Shown here: one piece after another, positions 12,481 through 23,285 of the stretch
How positions within the stretch are numbered: the stretch's first letter is position 1
How the letters are laid out: every line of letters begins with the position of its first letter
Assembly: GCA_021292165.1 (NCBI GenBank)
Contig: CM037885.1
Span: 11,403,042 to 11,467,041 of the forward strand
Length of the DNA: 64,000 bases
Reading direction: 5' to 3'
DNA from: Shinisaurus crocodilurus
Taxonomy: Eukaryota; Chordata; Lepidosauria; Squamata; Shinisauridae
Program-made: the position numbers and the translations under genes
Notes under the pieces: generated by a model
Told to the model about the DNA's origin: nothing
Databases searched by the model: none
Seen by the model: the letters and a program-made list of their open reading frames with translations, nothing else

Positions 12481-12859
12481 ATATTTTGAACAATTTCATG
12501 GAAGCTGAACCCACCCACCCCCACCCCTGACTCAGCCCACTTTTGGCCGTTGGGTTGGAAATATGTCAAAAGTCCATCAACTTCTGCCTTCCCTGGGTCT
12601 ATTTAAGACCTGTGTGTCCTGAGGGAAGGCAGAAGAGAAGCCCAGGCCGGGGAGCAACTGCCATCAGCTCCTGAAACAACCATCACCGACCTGAGAGGGC
12701 TGTTGGGGCAGCCCTCCCTCCCCCACCTTCCCTGGGGCTACAGAGGGAAGGCAGAAGAAAAGCCCAGGCCAGGGAGATTGTACCATCAGCTCCAGAAGAA
12801 ACCTTCAGTTGGCCTGAGAGAACTGGTGTTTATTTGGTGGGGGGGGTGTAACGTTTGTT

Positions 12860-12950
12860 TCTTTGAGTACTTAAACATTGTAAACCGCTTTGGGTGCCTT
12901 AGCAGAAAGGCGGTATAGAAATGTAATAAATAAATAAATAAATAAAGCTC
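12860..12950 (+). mobile_element. LINE 3' tail (CR1/L2-like)
   Basis: The tail reads GTAAACCGCTTTGGG then GCGGTATAGAAATG and ends in (AATA)n. Confidence 0.55.
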
Positions 12951-13699
12951 AAACAGAACGAGTTTTCCAGTATCACACATTCCTACTGCATTACCTGTGG
13001 CCTCTCCAAAACAGGTGATAGCCTTGCCTTCATTAGTCAAGTCATGATGTGTGAATAACTGCTAAGGTCATATTGAGCACTCAAAATTCTTAAGACCCCC
13101 TTTTCATGATAGTATGGGAATGGGAGTAGGAGTGTGCAGGGACAAGAACACAACCATTTCTTTGTTCTTCCGCTCATTTAGGTACTCCACTCATTTTAGT
13201 TATTAAAAGTTTCATTCATTTAGGGATCCAGTGCCATGTAGGGTAAGAGTGCTGGATGAGGACTGAGAAGACCCAGGTTCAAATCCCCACTCAGCCATCA
13301 TGCAGACAGTGTGACCTGTCTAGGGCTAGTCTCTTTATGCCTAATATAGAAGAAAACCAATCAGATTGTTGGATTCTTTCTTTAAAATATTGCTAAAATG
13401 TTATGTGTGTTTTGCTAGAGCAGAGGTGCAGAACCTCAATCCCGGGGGCCTAATCTGCCCTCCAACTTGGTCCCCCAGAAAGCCACAATCTCTTATCATG
13501 GGCCGACCCCTTTCCCGCAATCGCTGATTGTTCTTGTGGTTTGGTTTCCTGACTTTTGTGCAGTTTTCCCCTATTCTAAAAGGTTGAAATGCCTCTCGTA
13601 ATGTTAAAAACTGCCCTTGCAGAGCAAGGGGTGGGCAGCTAACCTGCTCCCCAGCTGCTACCTGTAAACTCACAGGAGCGGCCAATTCCTGCCAGCCAG

Positions 13700-14050
13700 A
13701 GGCAGTGAGATCAATCCTGTTTTCAGGAGCAGAGTCTCACAGACACCAAAGTAAAAGCTAAGCCATTTATTGAGATTAGAGCAATAAAGACAAGCGGTTG
13801 GAAAGGTTGTTAGAGAGGGACTTGTATGCCCAAGTCAGACAGACAGCTCACACACATTCATACGAGAAACAGATTCAGTTACTTAATGCTAGCAAGATGC
13901 CGTGGAAGCAGTACAACTCGAGTTGGGATCCATGCCAGGTATCAAGACAGGAACCAGAGCCCTGTTACACGGCCATTTTCTTCCCAACCCTCCTCCCAAC
14001 TCGAGACCCTTCCCGTTGTTCTACTATTGATCCAAGACCCTTGTGGGATC
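13700..14050 (-). mobile_element. Possible solo LTR fragment
   Basis: On the minus strand an AATAAATGGC polyadenylation signal is followed by TTTGGTGTCTGTGAGACTC, typical of the R/U5 part of a retroviral LTR. No internal gag, pol or env sequence adjoins it. Terminal TG/CA and target duplications were not identified. Confidence 0.4.
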
Positions 14051-14058
14051 CTCTAGAG

Positions 14059-14179
14059 CAGTGTTCTCCAACCTTGGCCTACAAGATGTTTTTGGCCTAC
14101 AACTCCCAGCATGCCCCAGCCAGCTACGCTGAGAGTTGTAGGCCAAAAACATCTGGGGACCCAAGGTTGGAGAACACTG
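14059..14179. mobile_element. hAT palindrome abutting an exon relic
   Basis: Its termini are those of the CAGTGTTCTCCAACC family. The two flanks do not match each other, but both flanks resemble those of the palindrome at 55626-55742 in inverted orientation. The two loci therefore probably share one origin. Confidence 0.65.
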
Positions 14180-14226
14180 TGTTAGTCACTAGTGACTGAC
14201 CATTTGTCTTTGTTGTTCATGTCCAG

Positions 14227-14330
14227 GAGCTAATACCATAAACAGCACCACGAAGGGCTGCACCAGTGACTCTGTCTGTGCTACATTAAATAAGTACAGA
14301 GGGACAGTTTTGCTTGGGTATCCTATAAGG
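14227..14330 (+). pseudogene. Last-exon relic of the Ly6/uPAR family, plus strand
   Basis: An acceptor-like CATGTCCAG is followed by 104 bp that are open in phase 1. It encodes the second-LU-domain signature KGCTSDSVCATLN before it is cut off at a hAT terminus (GGTTGGAGAACACTG, ending near 14343). It lies opposite in strand to every gene of the array. A close copy is at 55475-55577. Confidence 0.7.
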
Positions 14331-14343
14331 TTGGAGAACACTG

Positions 14344-14465
14344 ATCTAGCCCGGTATTGTGAGAGGCTCTCCGGGACTTTTTCAAGCCCTGCGTGGGGAT
14401 GCCATGGATGGACTGAAAGTGGAACCTCCTGTATACAAGGCACGTGCTCTACCATGAAAGCCAAG
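14344..14465 (-). mobile_element. tRNA-derived SINE (type 2) fragment
   Basis: Read on the minus strand it has GGTAGAGCACGTGCC and ends TACCGGGCTAGAT, the layout of the SINE at 28920. It adjoins the exon relic. Confidence 0.6.
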
Positions 14466-14771
14466 CCTCCTCCCCTTAAACCTTATGTTTTTATGCTTAC
14501 ATTAACATAGTGACAGACACGGGGAGAGTAGCCAGGATGTAGTTATAGCGGTGCTGCTGCGGGAGGGGGACGCTTAACTTTTTCTCCCACACCATTTTCT
14601 TGGTCTAATTTGCCTCACTCTAAGCTAATTTTTGCCCACTGGGGGAATGACGTGCCTGTGTTTTGCTCCTGCAGGGTACATGGCACCTTTGATTGGGCAA
14701 TTTAGATCAGGAGCATGGTGGGAGAATAATTAAAGCTCTCTCCCCCTCACCACATCTGCTGTGATTAATTC

Positions 14772-14773
<2 letters not shown>

Positions 14774-14803
<30 letters not shown>
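14774..14803 (+). repeat. (CA)n microsatellite
   Basis: About fifteen CA units. Confidence 0.95.
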
Positions 14804-14805
<2 letters not shown>

Positions 14806-14853
14806 CAGAATTAAAATGGATCTCCAATGAAACATGTTCTTTGGCCCTTGGAA

Positions 14854-15063
14854 CGGGGGAGACTGGTGACTCCTGTGTCAGTGGAGCTCCTTATCCATTG
14901 CCACTTTTATTCTGAGCTTCATAGGAGCTATCCATGGTGCTGTACTCCATCCCCGAAATAGGTTCGCCGCCATGGAGCACCATGGGTAGCTCCTATAAAG
15001 CTCATAATAAAACCTGCAATGGATAAGGAGCCCCACTGACATAGGCGTCACCAGCCTCCCCTG
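14854..15063. mobile_element. hAT palindromic MITE (CAGGGGAG family)
   Basis: Long inverted arms share GGTGACTCC, GCTCCTTATCC and GGAGCTATCCATGGTG. Perfect 8-bp duplications CCTTGGAA flank it (14846-14853 and 15064-15071). It lies just downstream of unit 2. Confidence 0.8.
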
Positions 15064-15180
15064 CCTTGGAACCACTGCCAGCAATAAGACTGATTCACTG
15101 TTGCCTGTCACCAGAGTCAGGGCCAGGCTCTACAGGCAATCTGAGCTACAGAAAATAATATATTTCTCAATCCAGACGAG

Positions 15181-15186
15181 TTTATT
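15181..15186 (-). terminator. Candidate poly(A) signal, unit 2
   Basis: This AATAAA (minus strand) lies about 180 bp past the stop. The position used by the other copies, about 130 bp past the stop, has changed to AATGGA here, so this site is the nearest replacement. Confidence 0.4.
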
Positions 15187-15364
15187 TTTAAAATTACAAA
15201 TGTTCAGTTCCCATTACTCTTAAGCGTGGTGTCCATTTTCACTGAGGGAAACAGAGAAAAATCCACCCGGAAGGCCAAACTAAGTTGAGAGAAAGTGTGG
15301 GGTAATGATTCAAGGGAGGCAAAATTGAATGACGAGTTGATGCAATCCCATGCAGGGGTGCCTT

Positions 15365-15567
15365 TTACAAGACAATCTTCAGCAGCAGGAGGCCACAGAA
15401 GGTTGACAGGAGGAGCCCAGAGGAACGGGAGCCCCTATTAAACTTGCCTAGTATACACTCGGCCTTCAGAAGTTCACTTCCCAAAATGAGGGAGCGGCCG
15501 CCTTTTATTGATTCACAGACAGGCAGAGAGGTGCAGCCATTTATGAAGTTCTCCTCCTCTACTCCAT
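15365..15567 (-). CDS. Unit 2 exon 5, end of LU domain 2 and hydrophobic tail
   Basis: The acceptor is CATTTCCAG. It has 67 codons including TAA. It holds the NGCTSLPVC motif, one further Cys, and a tail that contains an extra Cys not seen in units 3 and 4. Confidence 0.85.
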
Positions 15568-18500
15568 CTGGAAATGGAAGACAAGAAGGGTAGTCAGGGG
15601 AACCATCGTTGCCAATAACAACAACATCAAGTAGGCCGCTCAACAAGATCTGCCATGGACGGCCTTCTCCCTGTCCCTTCAGCCAGAGAAACCAGGCTGG
15701 TGGGGACTATGAGGAGGGCCTTTTCTGTGGCAGCCCCCAATTTATGGAACTCTCTCCCAACCAAGTGACCTCCGTCATGCCCCTTCCTTGATTAGCTTCC
15801 GCTGTGCATTAAAAACGTGGCTTTTTAGGCAGGAATATGGGGTGGGTTAGGATTTTTAAGTTTTGTACTGTTTTTAATTGTGTTTTATACTGTGTATGTG
15901 TGTTCTTCTTGTGTTTTATTAGATTGTACATCGCTCAGAGTGGCCGGTTGTCTGGCCAGATGGGCAATTCATAAATATAATTAATAAATAAATAAATATA
16001 AATAAATAACCACTCTCCAAATGGGTCCATCTAGTCTAGCTGAAAAGAACCCTCCCTGCCCTTGCAATAAAATAGGACTACTGTTGAGGAACAGAGTCAT
16101 ATGACCATACTTTATTTCCATTCATCTGAAAGGGGCATTTGCAGGGAAACTTCCTGTGGTGCGTGCCTCGTCCTCCTCAGGTATGTCTCTCACTCTGCCA
16201 CCCTTTGTTTTGTGTTTTTCATTTTTCATTTTTATTCATTTACATTTTCATTTTGATTTATTTACTACATTTGTATGACACCCAATAGACAAAGTTCTAC
16301 GGGCAGTTCACTAAAGCCATAAAAGACAAGAAACAGAAAACATGATATAAAATGAATTAAAACAGTCACAGTAAAGCCAACCGTAGAGGACAAGAGCAGT
16401 GCAATAATCTAAGAAGCACATATACTTTTCTTTCTTTTCTTTTTTTAATGGAGGGACACAATGGAGGCCTGGGAGGATAAAAAGGTCTTCACCTGGAACT
16501 TGACTGATCACAATGTAGGTGCCAGGCAAGCCTCTCTGGAGAGGACATTCTACAACTCAGGCTCCACCACTGAAAAGGACTTAACATTAGCATCCACCCA
16601 GCTCACCTCATTTGGCATGGTCACTCAGATAAGGAACTAAAATCTACCCCCTGCATTGGCCCTTTCATCTTACTCAAGGACCCCCCCCCCCCACGTCTTA
16701 CAAAAGGTAGTCATGGCAGTTTGCTCTGTCTCCTCAGCTAATTATGGGCCAGATGCCAGTGTAGTTTAATCAATCCACCTACAAAATAGGGAACAACTCA
16801 AAGACAGATTGCCCATTTAGTGACACTTACCATCCTTTGATAGTGAGGCCAAGTAAAGACAGTAATAATCTGATCCAGAACATTTCACTTTCTCCGGACC
16901 GCACTCTTCTAATCCTGACGAAGAGAAACAGGAAGGGCATTCCGCTCCATTGTTCGCATGCTGTTTGGGCGCAGACTTAACTGAAAACGGGGGGGAAGGA
17001 TTCTCAGTCAGCTGGAGAAATGGAGCACAAGGTAATATAGCAGCTACATCTGACTGTGACGATCTTCACCTCCCGATCCTCCCACCCTGCATTTTCACTA
17101 GGCGGGCTTTTTTAGTGACAGGGTTTCAAAAGAGGACAGGAGGAGGCTGAAGAGGCCTCAGGATAACTCACATCATGACCTCTCCAGTCCCCTCCCCTCC
17201 CACGAGAACGCCCCCTTCCCCCCCTCTCCAAGGTCACTTTTCTGACCTCGGAGAGCGGCCAGCAGCGTTCTTTCTGTGCTGGCTACAAGGGGGAAGGGGA
17301 GGGGGAATCAGAGCTCCTATTACCAGGGATGGGGACTCGGACTCTAGGACTCGACTCGTGAGTCAGACTGAGTCCCCCCTCTGACTCGAGTCCCACTCGA
17401 GTCCCAATATATTTAATGGGACTCAGGACTCGACTCGGGACTTGAGACCAAGGACTCTTCAACATCCCTGGGCTGTGCCAGAAGGAGTGGAGAGGAGCGC
17501 GATGTGGAGAATGAGGGTGAAATTGTACTGAGACCTCACCGTTCCAGAATGGGCAGGGGGCAAACATTTAGAAAAAATTGTGTTCCTCAAATGCAACATG
17601 GATAAGTTTTAGGGAGTACAGCAAGTTTATTTTTAAAAATCATTTCCCTAAAATGCAACCTTTCAGACATTTGGGGTTTGGCTGCCTCTGCCTGCCTGCT
17701 TTGGGGTTCCCTGCCTCCTCTGCCTGCCTGGTTGTTTTGGGTTTTTCTGCCTGGTCTGTTCTTGCCAAAATCAGTTGCAGAGTTTTGAAATAAAAAGGCA
17801 CACTTGTGCCTAGAATTTATTTAAGCCACACATCTGAAGTAGCCTTATTTTGTTGGGAAACACCCCCCCCCATTGATTTTAATAGTCATCTTTGAGAGTG
17901 ACTCGTGACTCGTGAGTCACCATTTTGGACCAAGGACTCGGACTCGGACTCGAGACTCGGGTCCAAAGACTCGTGACTCGACTCGTGACTCGAGACCAAG
18001 GACTCTTCAACATCCCTGCTTATTACCAGCTCTTAGGTAATAAGACCACTGTTTCTGACCTCGGATCTGGGAATCCAAAATATCCTTTGGCCCCTGCTGT
18101 CTAGGGGCCATAGGATTGCTCCCTAAATATGTTTAGTGGCTAGATGGTTTTAAAATGGGATTAAACAAATTCATTGAGGATAGATCTACCAGTGGTTATT
18201 AGCCATGTTGATTAATGGAAACTCCATGCTTAGAAGACAGTATGGCAGGGGACAGCAGGAGGGGAGGGGAAGGCATCAGTGCTAAGGTTTTGAGCTCACG
18301 GTTTCATGGAAAAGGGCGGGATCAAAAGGAATTGATGTGGAAATCAGGTAGGTAGAGATAGATGGATCAATGTACCTATTCTAGTTTCTTTCAGTTTCTC
18401 CTTTTTTCCACTCTTGAATTCAGTTTGTCTAGAAATTTGAGGATTTCTCCAGTCTTAAGTTTGATTCATTCCAAACCCTGTGAATTTCATTTTATCTTTG

Positions 18501-21500
18501 TTTATGCCTGCATGAAAATTCATACGCAGTTTTGTGCACATTTCTCTTAAGGCGTGCATTTGTGTATGCATCTTTGCCTAATATTCAAATTTTTGCAAGC
18601 AGTTTTCTCCTAATATAATGCAACGTTGAATGTTGTTTTCCCTAATATATGCATTTTTGAACATATCTTTTGGTTGCAAGACTCCATTGCGAAGTTTGGA
18701 GAAGTGGAAATCTTGAAGGATGACTGAGTTTCAGTTTTCATAGTGGTTCACAAGTGTGAAGTTGGCTGAGTTTTTGCATTGAAATGTGATCCAAATCCAT
18801 TTCTCCCCCATCCCTAGCTGTGGTGCAGCTGTCCTCCTACAGTGAATCCTCAAGGATTGTCGCAGAAAGCCCAGAGGAGAAGAAAGCGGGATACCGGGGA
18901 CAAACAAGAGAAAATACTGAGGGAAGCAGCACAGTGGAAGTACACCAAGATACGAAGGAGCACAGTGGAAGTACACCAAGAAGCTGTATACCTACAATAA
19001 GGAGAAACTTTAAGGCAGTCGTCCCCAGTGCAGCAGGAAACACTTATGCTGTAGATCTTTCCTTTTCCAAACTCCAAGAGTATTTGGGGGGGAGTGCAGG
19101 CTCCTGAAGATGCACATCCCTTTATGACCTTATGAACTAGTTTTCCAGCTGTGGTATAAGTGAAGAGAAAGAGGTTTATTCTGTGACTAGCAAAATGCCC
19201 ATTATTAAGTAGGGTGTGTTTGACTGGAGGATGTATATTGCGAGGATGCATCAGGAATGGATGGGTGGGTGTGAGAGTGACCCACAATTGGAAGGGGTGT
19301 TAACTATGATCACTGCCCCCCCCCCATCCCCAGCAATTCCAGCCACTGAACGTAAGTCCTGCTCCTACTTTCTATGTAGGCCATATACCGTAGTATGAGC
19401 ACAATAAAAGTTCCAGCTTACATGGATGGAATACACAGAACATTCCAAACCATTCAGAGCTCCTAATCAGATAGGGAGGAAAACCTGGTCTTAGTCAGAT
19501 AAAACTCCTACAATTGGTTCTGAGTCCTGCCTTATTTCCCAGTTGCTGTGTGCAGGGATTGATCTGGAAGGGTAAAAAAAAAAAAAGTGCCAATGTATAG
19601 ATCCTGATTAAAGTTTTCTGTGCTGTCCTGCCTCTTCCTTGAACATAGCCTGTCCTGAGCTATGGTCCTGACACTACTTGGTCCTGACACTATCTATGAC
19701 CAAAATTTGTAACTGGCTATTAAAGAGATTGATGCCGCAGTTTCAAACTCCTCAAGACAGTGTCCTGTCCAAGCTGAGCACTGTGGAGCAATTTCCATTC
19801 TTTCTTTTCTAAGAGCTCCCCCTGCCCCATTCATCGGCAGAGACATTGTAATGACAGCGCCTTGTAGGATACCTTGGGGCAGCATCCATTTAGGGATGGG
19901 CAAAAATTTGGTTTCAGTTCAGTTTTGATAAGAAGTTAGCAGTGTGGCGTAGTGGTGAGAGCGTTGGACTGGGACTCGGGAGATCTGAGTTCTAGTCCCT
20001 GCTCGGCCATGAAACTCACTGGGTGACTTTGGGCCAGTCACTGACTCTCAGCCCAACCTACCTCACAGGGTTGTTGTGAGGATAAAATGGAGAGAAAGAG
20101 GAGGATTATGTAAGCCACCTTGGGTTCCTTGCAGGAAAAAAATCAGGGTATAAATATAATAAAATAAATAAATAGTTCACAAAGTTCTCCATATTCAGGA
20201 CAAAAAGAACTTAAAAAAAGAAAAAAGAAGAATGAATCCCTGTGGGGAAGAAGGAACGACGGAGGCTGGAGCAGGCCGAGGGAACATCAGGGCCTGCTCC
20301 AGTTGGACTGCACCCCCCCCAGGGCTAACTGACATCTACAGCCCTGTGGGGAAGAAGGAGGCTGCAGCTTCTTGAGACACAGAGAATTACATAAGTAATA
20401 TCCCCCCTTCTTCCCCCCCTTCCTTTTTCCTTGTGTGTCGTGTCTTTTTAGATGTAAGCCTGCGGGCAGGGACTGTATTGTTAATTGTTGTAAACCGCCC
20501 AGAGAGCTTCGGCTATTGGGCGGTATAAAAATTAAATAAATAAATAAATAAATAAATGAATCAATGAATGTGGAAGAAATTGACAGATTCATCCATCCAA
20601 GCCCACAGCTCTGAGTGGTTAGCTCTTAAAAGGCTTGGTTTGAAGCCCTGTGAATTCAACCACATCTAGTGCTGAATAAGGGTTGCCACCTCTCTCTTTT
20701 TCTGACAGGCTCCTCGAGCCATCTTTAATAGCTACGGTACTTGGCAGCAGGTACAATGCGGTCCTCTCCAGTGCCGGGAAGAGCTGTTGAATTTACCTAG
20801 TGCAGATAGGTGGGATTTGAACTAAAAAATAAAACATGTCCCCCCAAAAAAGCCAGTTCATTTTTGATCAGAATTTACCAAAAAATCACAACGTGCTTCA
20901 TGTTTGGGACTTGGGAGAAAAAGAACTTACTATTTTAACCATCTGAATGCAGGTGAAAGAGAAACTGGGAGATTCGCCCATCCCTGCATCCATTTCCATG
21001 AAGAACAGCATAAGCAAAATGCAGTGTAAGTGAGCTTCTTGAAATGGCACAGTTTAAGCTCAAATCAGATTGTAAACATTATTCGACTTGCTTACACCTT
21101 TGGATTATTGCTGATGTTAATATGAGTCCAGACCAGGACCCAACCATTGCTTGATTCAAGCAGTAGCTCTTACGTTGCCTTGCCTCGACCTGTGGAATAT
21201 CCACTACCATGAGATGGCTCGCAGCCCCTCCCACCTACTGTAAGTATGCTCGGCATATCCAACGTAACATGTATCTTCACTAGGAGCACAGGTCTGCATA
21301 GTGCCATTACATGCCGTGCCAGTGCCATAGCAAGATTCACAATCCAGAGAAGCACCTGGAAAATGGAAAGGGGGAAAAAAAACACCCAGGTATAATATTG
21401 TATCAGCATTCTTGACTTATGTATGCTTAGTAGAAGCAGTAGTGTGAAACTCAATGTATATATAATATATTTCCATTCCCTGGCTGCGCTGTTTACACAT

Positions 21501-21819
21501 AAAATGAAGTTGTGGGTCTTCTTACTTCGACAGTAAAAAAAAAAAAAAAGTTTGCTGCCCCCCAAATCCATTTGCCTCTCCTGTTTCATTTTGTTTTTAG
21601 GTTAAGCCAAAAAGCGCCCCCCCCCCAATTCAAGTGAAACCCCAAAGTGAAACCAAATAGGAAGAGCACCTTGGGCATATCATTCATGCTAATAATCTGA
21701 CACCAGCTTGGATCTGGCCCATTTTATCTCAAAGGAAGAGGTCTCCAAAGGGCTACCAGCCTCCACTTACCTGTCATTAGTAGCACAAAGAAGAGGAAGA
21801 GTCCTGGAAGTGCCCGCAT
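15365..21819 (-). CDS. Two-LU-domain Ly6/uPAR protein, PLI-gamma/PINLYP-like (unit 2)
   Basis: Five exons (21771-21819, 21239-21355, 18996-19148, 16831-16980, 15365-15567) join in phase 1 to 672 bp, giving 223 residues. Exon 1 encodes a signal peptide (MRALPGLFLFFVLLMT). Exons 2 and 3 form LU domain 1 with ten Cys, starting ASLDCESC and ending CCTGDDC. Exons 4 and 5 form LU domain 2, starting NGAECPSC. The C-terminus [19 protein letters not shown] is hydrophobic and looks like a GPI-anchor signal. Known for the family: gamma-type phospholipase A2 inhibitors, PINLYP and uPAR share this two-exons-per-domain plan. Inferred: a cell-surface or secreted binding protein with unknown partner. Exon 2 must use the GTAGGT donor at 21238. 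The GTGGG site 4 bp further on, where the paralogues splice, would break the frame. A hAT element sits in intron 3 and an L2-like tail in intron 4. Confidence 0.85.
15640..16010 (+). mobile_element. L2-like LINE 3' end in intron 4 of unit 2
   Basis: It keeps C-terminal coding traces (ATTTATGGAACTCTCTCCC), the 3' tail ACATCGCTCAGAGTGGCC and an (AATA)n end. The reverse complement of the same tail is at 24076-24180. Confidence 0.65.
16190..16620 (-). mobile_element. Old LINE 3' remnant in intron 4 of unit 2
   Basis: Degenerate minus-strand text (CACCCAATAGACAAAGTTCTAC, broken here by mutations) resembles the L2-like tail. The boundaries are uncertain. Confidence 0.4.
16831..16980 (-). CDS. Unit 2 exon 4, first half of LU domain 2
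   Basis: The 150-bp exon has acceptor GTTTTCAG and donor GTAAGT. It has five Cys and is three codons longer than in units 3 and 4. Confidence 0.85.
17324..18018. mobile_element. GACTCG-rich hAT-like element, copy 2
   Basis: This 695-bp element starts CAGGGATGGGGACTCGG and ends CTTCAACATCCCTG. The flanks CCTATTAC (17316-17323) and CTTATTAC (18019-18026) form a 7-of-8 target duplication. Arrays of GACTCG/CTCGAG fill both subterminal regions around a non-coding core. It lies in intron 3 of unit 2. Confidence 0.8.
18929..18981 (+). repeat. Short tandem duplication in intron 3
   Basis: The words AGCACAGTGGAAGTACACCA occur twice, 31 bp apart, just inside the exon 3 donor of unit 2. Confidence 0.8.
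18996..19148 (-). CDS. Unit 2 exon 3, second half of LU domain 1
   Basis: The 153-bp exon has acceptor ATACCACAG and donor GTAGGT and contains KGCASSGAC and the terminal CC-x4-C cluster. Confidence 0.85.
19939..20174 (+). mobile_element. tRNA-derived SINE (type 1)
   Basis: The same A/B-box and tail layout as at 5983, ending in (AAT)n. It was inserted into the hAT-like element at 19890-20985. Confidence 0.75.
20430..20560 (+). mobile_element. L2-like LINE 3' tail
   Basis: The words AAGCCTGCGGGCAGGGACTG, CCGCCCAGAGAGCTTCGGC and GGGCGGTATAAAAATTAAAT end in (AAAT)n. Confidence 0.65.
21239..21355 (-). CDS. Unit 2 exon 2, first half of LU domain 1
   Basis: The 117-bp exon has acceptor TTTTCCAG and donor GTAGGT and carries five Cys. 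It corresponds to the 117-bp exons of units 3 and 4. Confidence 0.85.
21771..21819 (-). CDS. Unit 2 exon 1, signal peptide
   Basis: The exon runs from ATG to a GTAAG donor: 16 codons plus one base, phase 1. It is strongly hydrophobic. Confidence 0.85.
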
Positions 21820-22130
21820 GGTGATGGGGAATCCACAGAACGCTCTCAAAACTGAAACAAATTCTCTGGTTCAAAGAGCCTGTCATGACATCCAAAAGAA
21901 GTGCCTATGCCAAGTGGTAACTTACCACCGTTTGCATGTAAATAAGAGTGCCAACATAAATAAATGCCAACATGTGTACAAATGTGTACAAATCTTCCAG
22001 ATTCTGATATAACCATTAAACTTTCCAGGGATGTTCTCATTGGGGAAAGGGCATGGTTCTGAAAAATAATGTTCACTGCTTGAAAATCCTAATATTAACC
22101 CTTTAGTGCCATCTCTAAAACAAATAAGTA

Positions 22131-22380
22131 CAGTCATGCCTTGGATTGAGAGCATAATTCGTTCCGGAAATGTGCTCGTAATCCAAAACACTCTTATATC
22201 AAAATGAAATCCACCCCCCAAAAATTGTACAGAGATTTTTAATTTAAGCTGTACTACAGTACTTGTATTGCAAGACGTCGCTTGTATATCAAGTCAAAAA
22301 AAATTAAATAAATATTTAAAAATTTGCTTGTCTTGCAAAACGCTCTCAAACCAAGTTACTTGCATTCCAAGGTATTACTG
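22131..22380. mobile_element. Mariner-type MITE
   Basis: The termini are CAGTCATGCCTTGGATTG and CCAAGGTATTACTG, bounded by TA on both sides as expected for Tc1/mariner. Sister copies are at 26550, 54937, 57805 and 58218. Confidence 0.8.
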
Positions 22381-23102
22381 TATGTTTTCTCTACAAACCG
22401 ATGGCAGAAAACCATGATTTTTGTAGTAACTGATCTGATGGTGATGTTGCCACCTTTCGTACTTGGTATGAGGCACATAAACTTGAAGCCCAGCATTTCA
22501 CTTCTAGTACCCAGTGCTAGCTAGCCCTGCAGCTGGCCATTCTCACACCTTTGTCCCACCATTCAGAGAAGCAAATCCCATACCGTACTGCAAATCACTA
22601 GCTGAACCGATTTGGGGAAGGCTGTCTTAGACCCTTGGGGCATTCTGGTTCTATTCTATGTGGTGATGTGCGCCTTCTAAAATATTCTCCAGTATTAATC
22701 AGAAGTAACTGAATTAATCTACCAGACACATTCTGCACAAACACACAGACGCACTTTATGTGACCTTATGTCAATAAGATAACCAAACTACCCATGATGT
22801 TACTTTTTATTTCTTTTCTTTAAAAAGGAAAAGAAAAGAAAGAAAACTAGTTGTGTTGGCTTCTGATTCACCTTTGGGACATAATGTCATTGGAAAAACT
22901 GCATCCAAAAGTGGCGAACGAATTTGACAGGGGATAACTGCAACCACAACATCCTTTGTGACAGTGGAGGGTGATATAATTTTGGCTGCCAGGAAGAGCC
23001 AAGGAAGTGGGGATGAGCAGCAAAAGGAGATGGGCGTTTACATGGCTCTATACAGGACATGGGGCAGGAAAAGTTGGACAAGCGGATTGTGCTCCATTGC
23101 AT

Positions 23103-23285
23103 CAGCCTTCCCCAACCACGTGACCTCCAGATATGTTGCACTACAATTCCCAGCATACCCAGCCACCAGCATAGCTGGATGGGAATGCTTGGAGTTGCGG
23201 TACAACAGCCCTAGCTGCCTGGTGGATGCTGGGAGTTGTAGTAAAACTACAGTACAACCTGTAGTACAGAATGGGGAAGGCTTCA
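23103..23285. mobile_element. hAT-like MITE
   Basis: The TIR-like ends CAGCCTTCCCCAACC and GGGGAAGGCT surround CTACAATTCCCAGCATACC text. The flanks match only partly (CATTGCAT and CATTACCT). Confidence 0.5.

Larger units (their letters stand above)
19890..20985. mobile_element. Nested hAT-like element in intron 2 of unit 2
   Basis: It starts TTAGGGATGGGC and ends GCCCATCCCT. A perfect 8-bp duplication GCATCCAT flanks it (19882-19889 and 20986-20993). Inside are a type-1 SINE (about 19939-20174) and an L2-like tail (about 20430-20560). Confidence 0.75.

Noticed and set aside
18850..19287. 145-codon minus-strand frame around exon 3 of unit 2
   Set aside because: Only 18996-19148 is exon. The rest reads into both introns across clear AG and GT borders.
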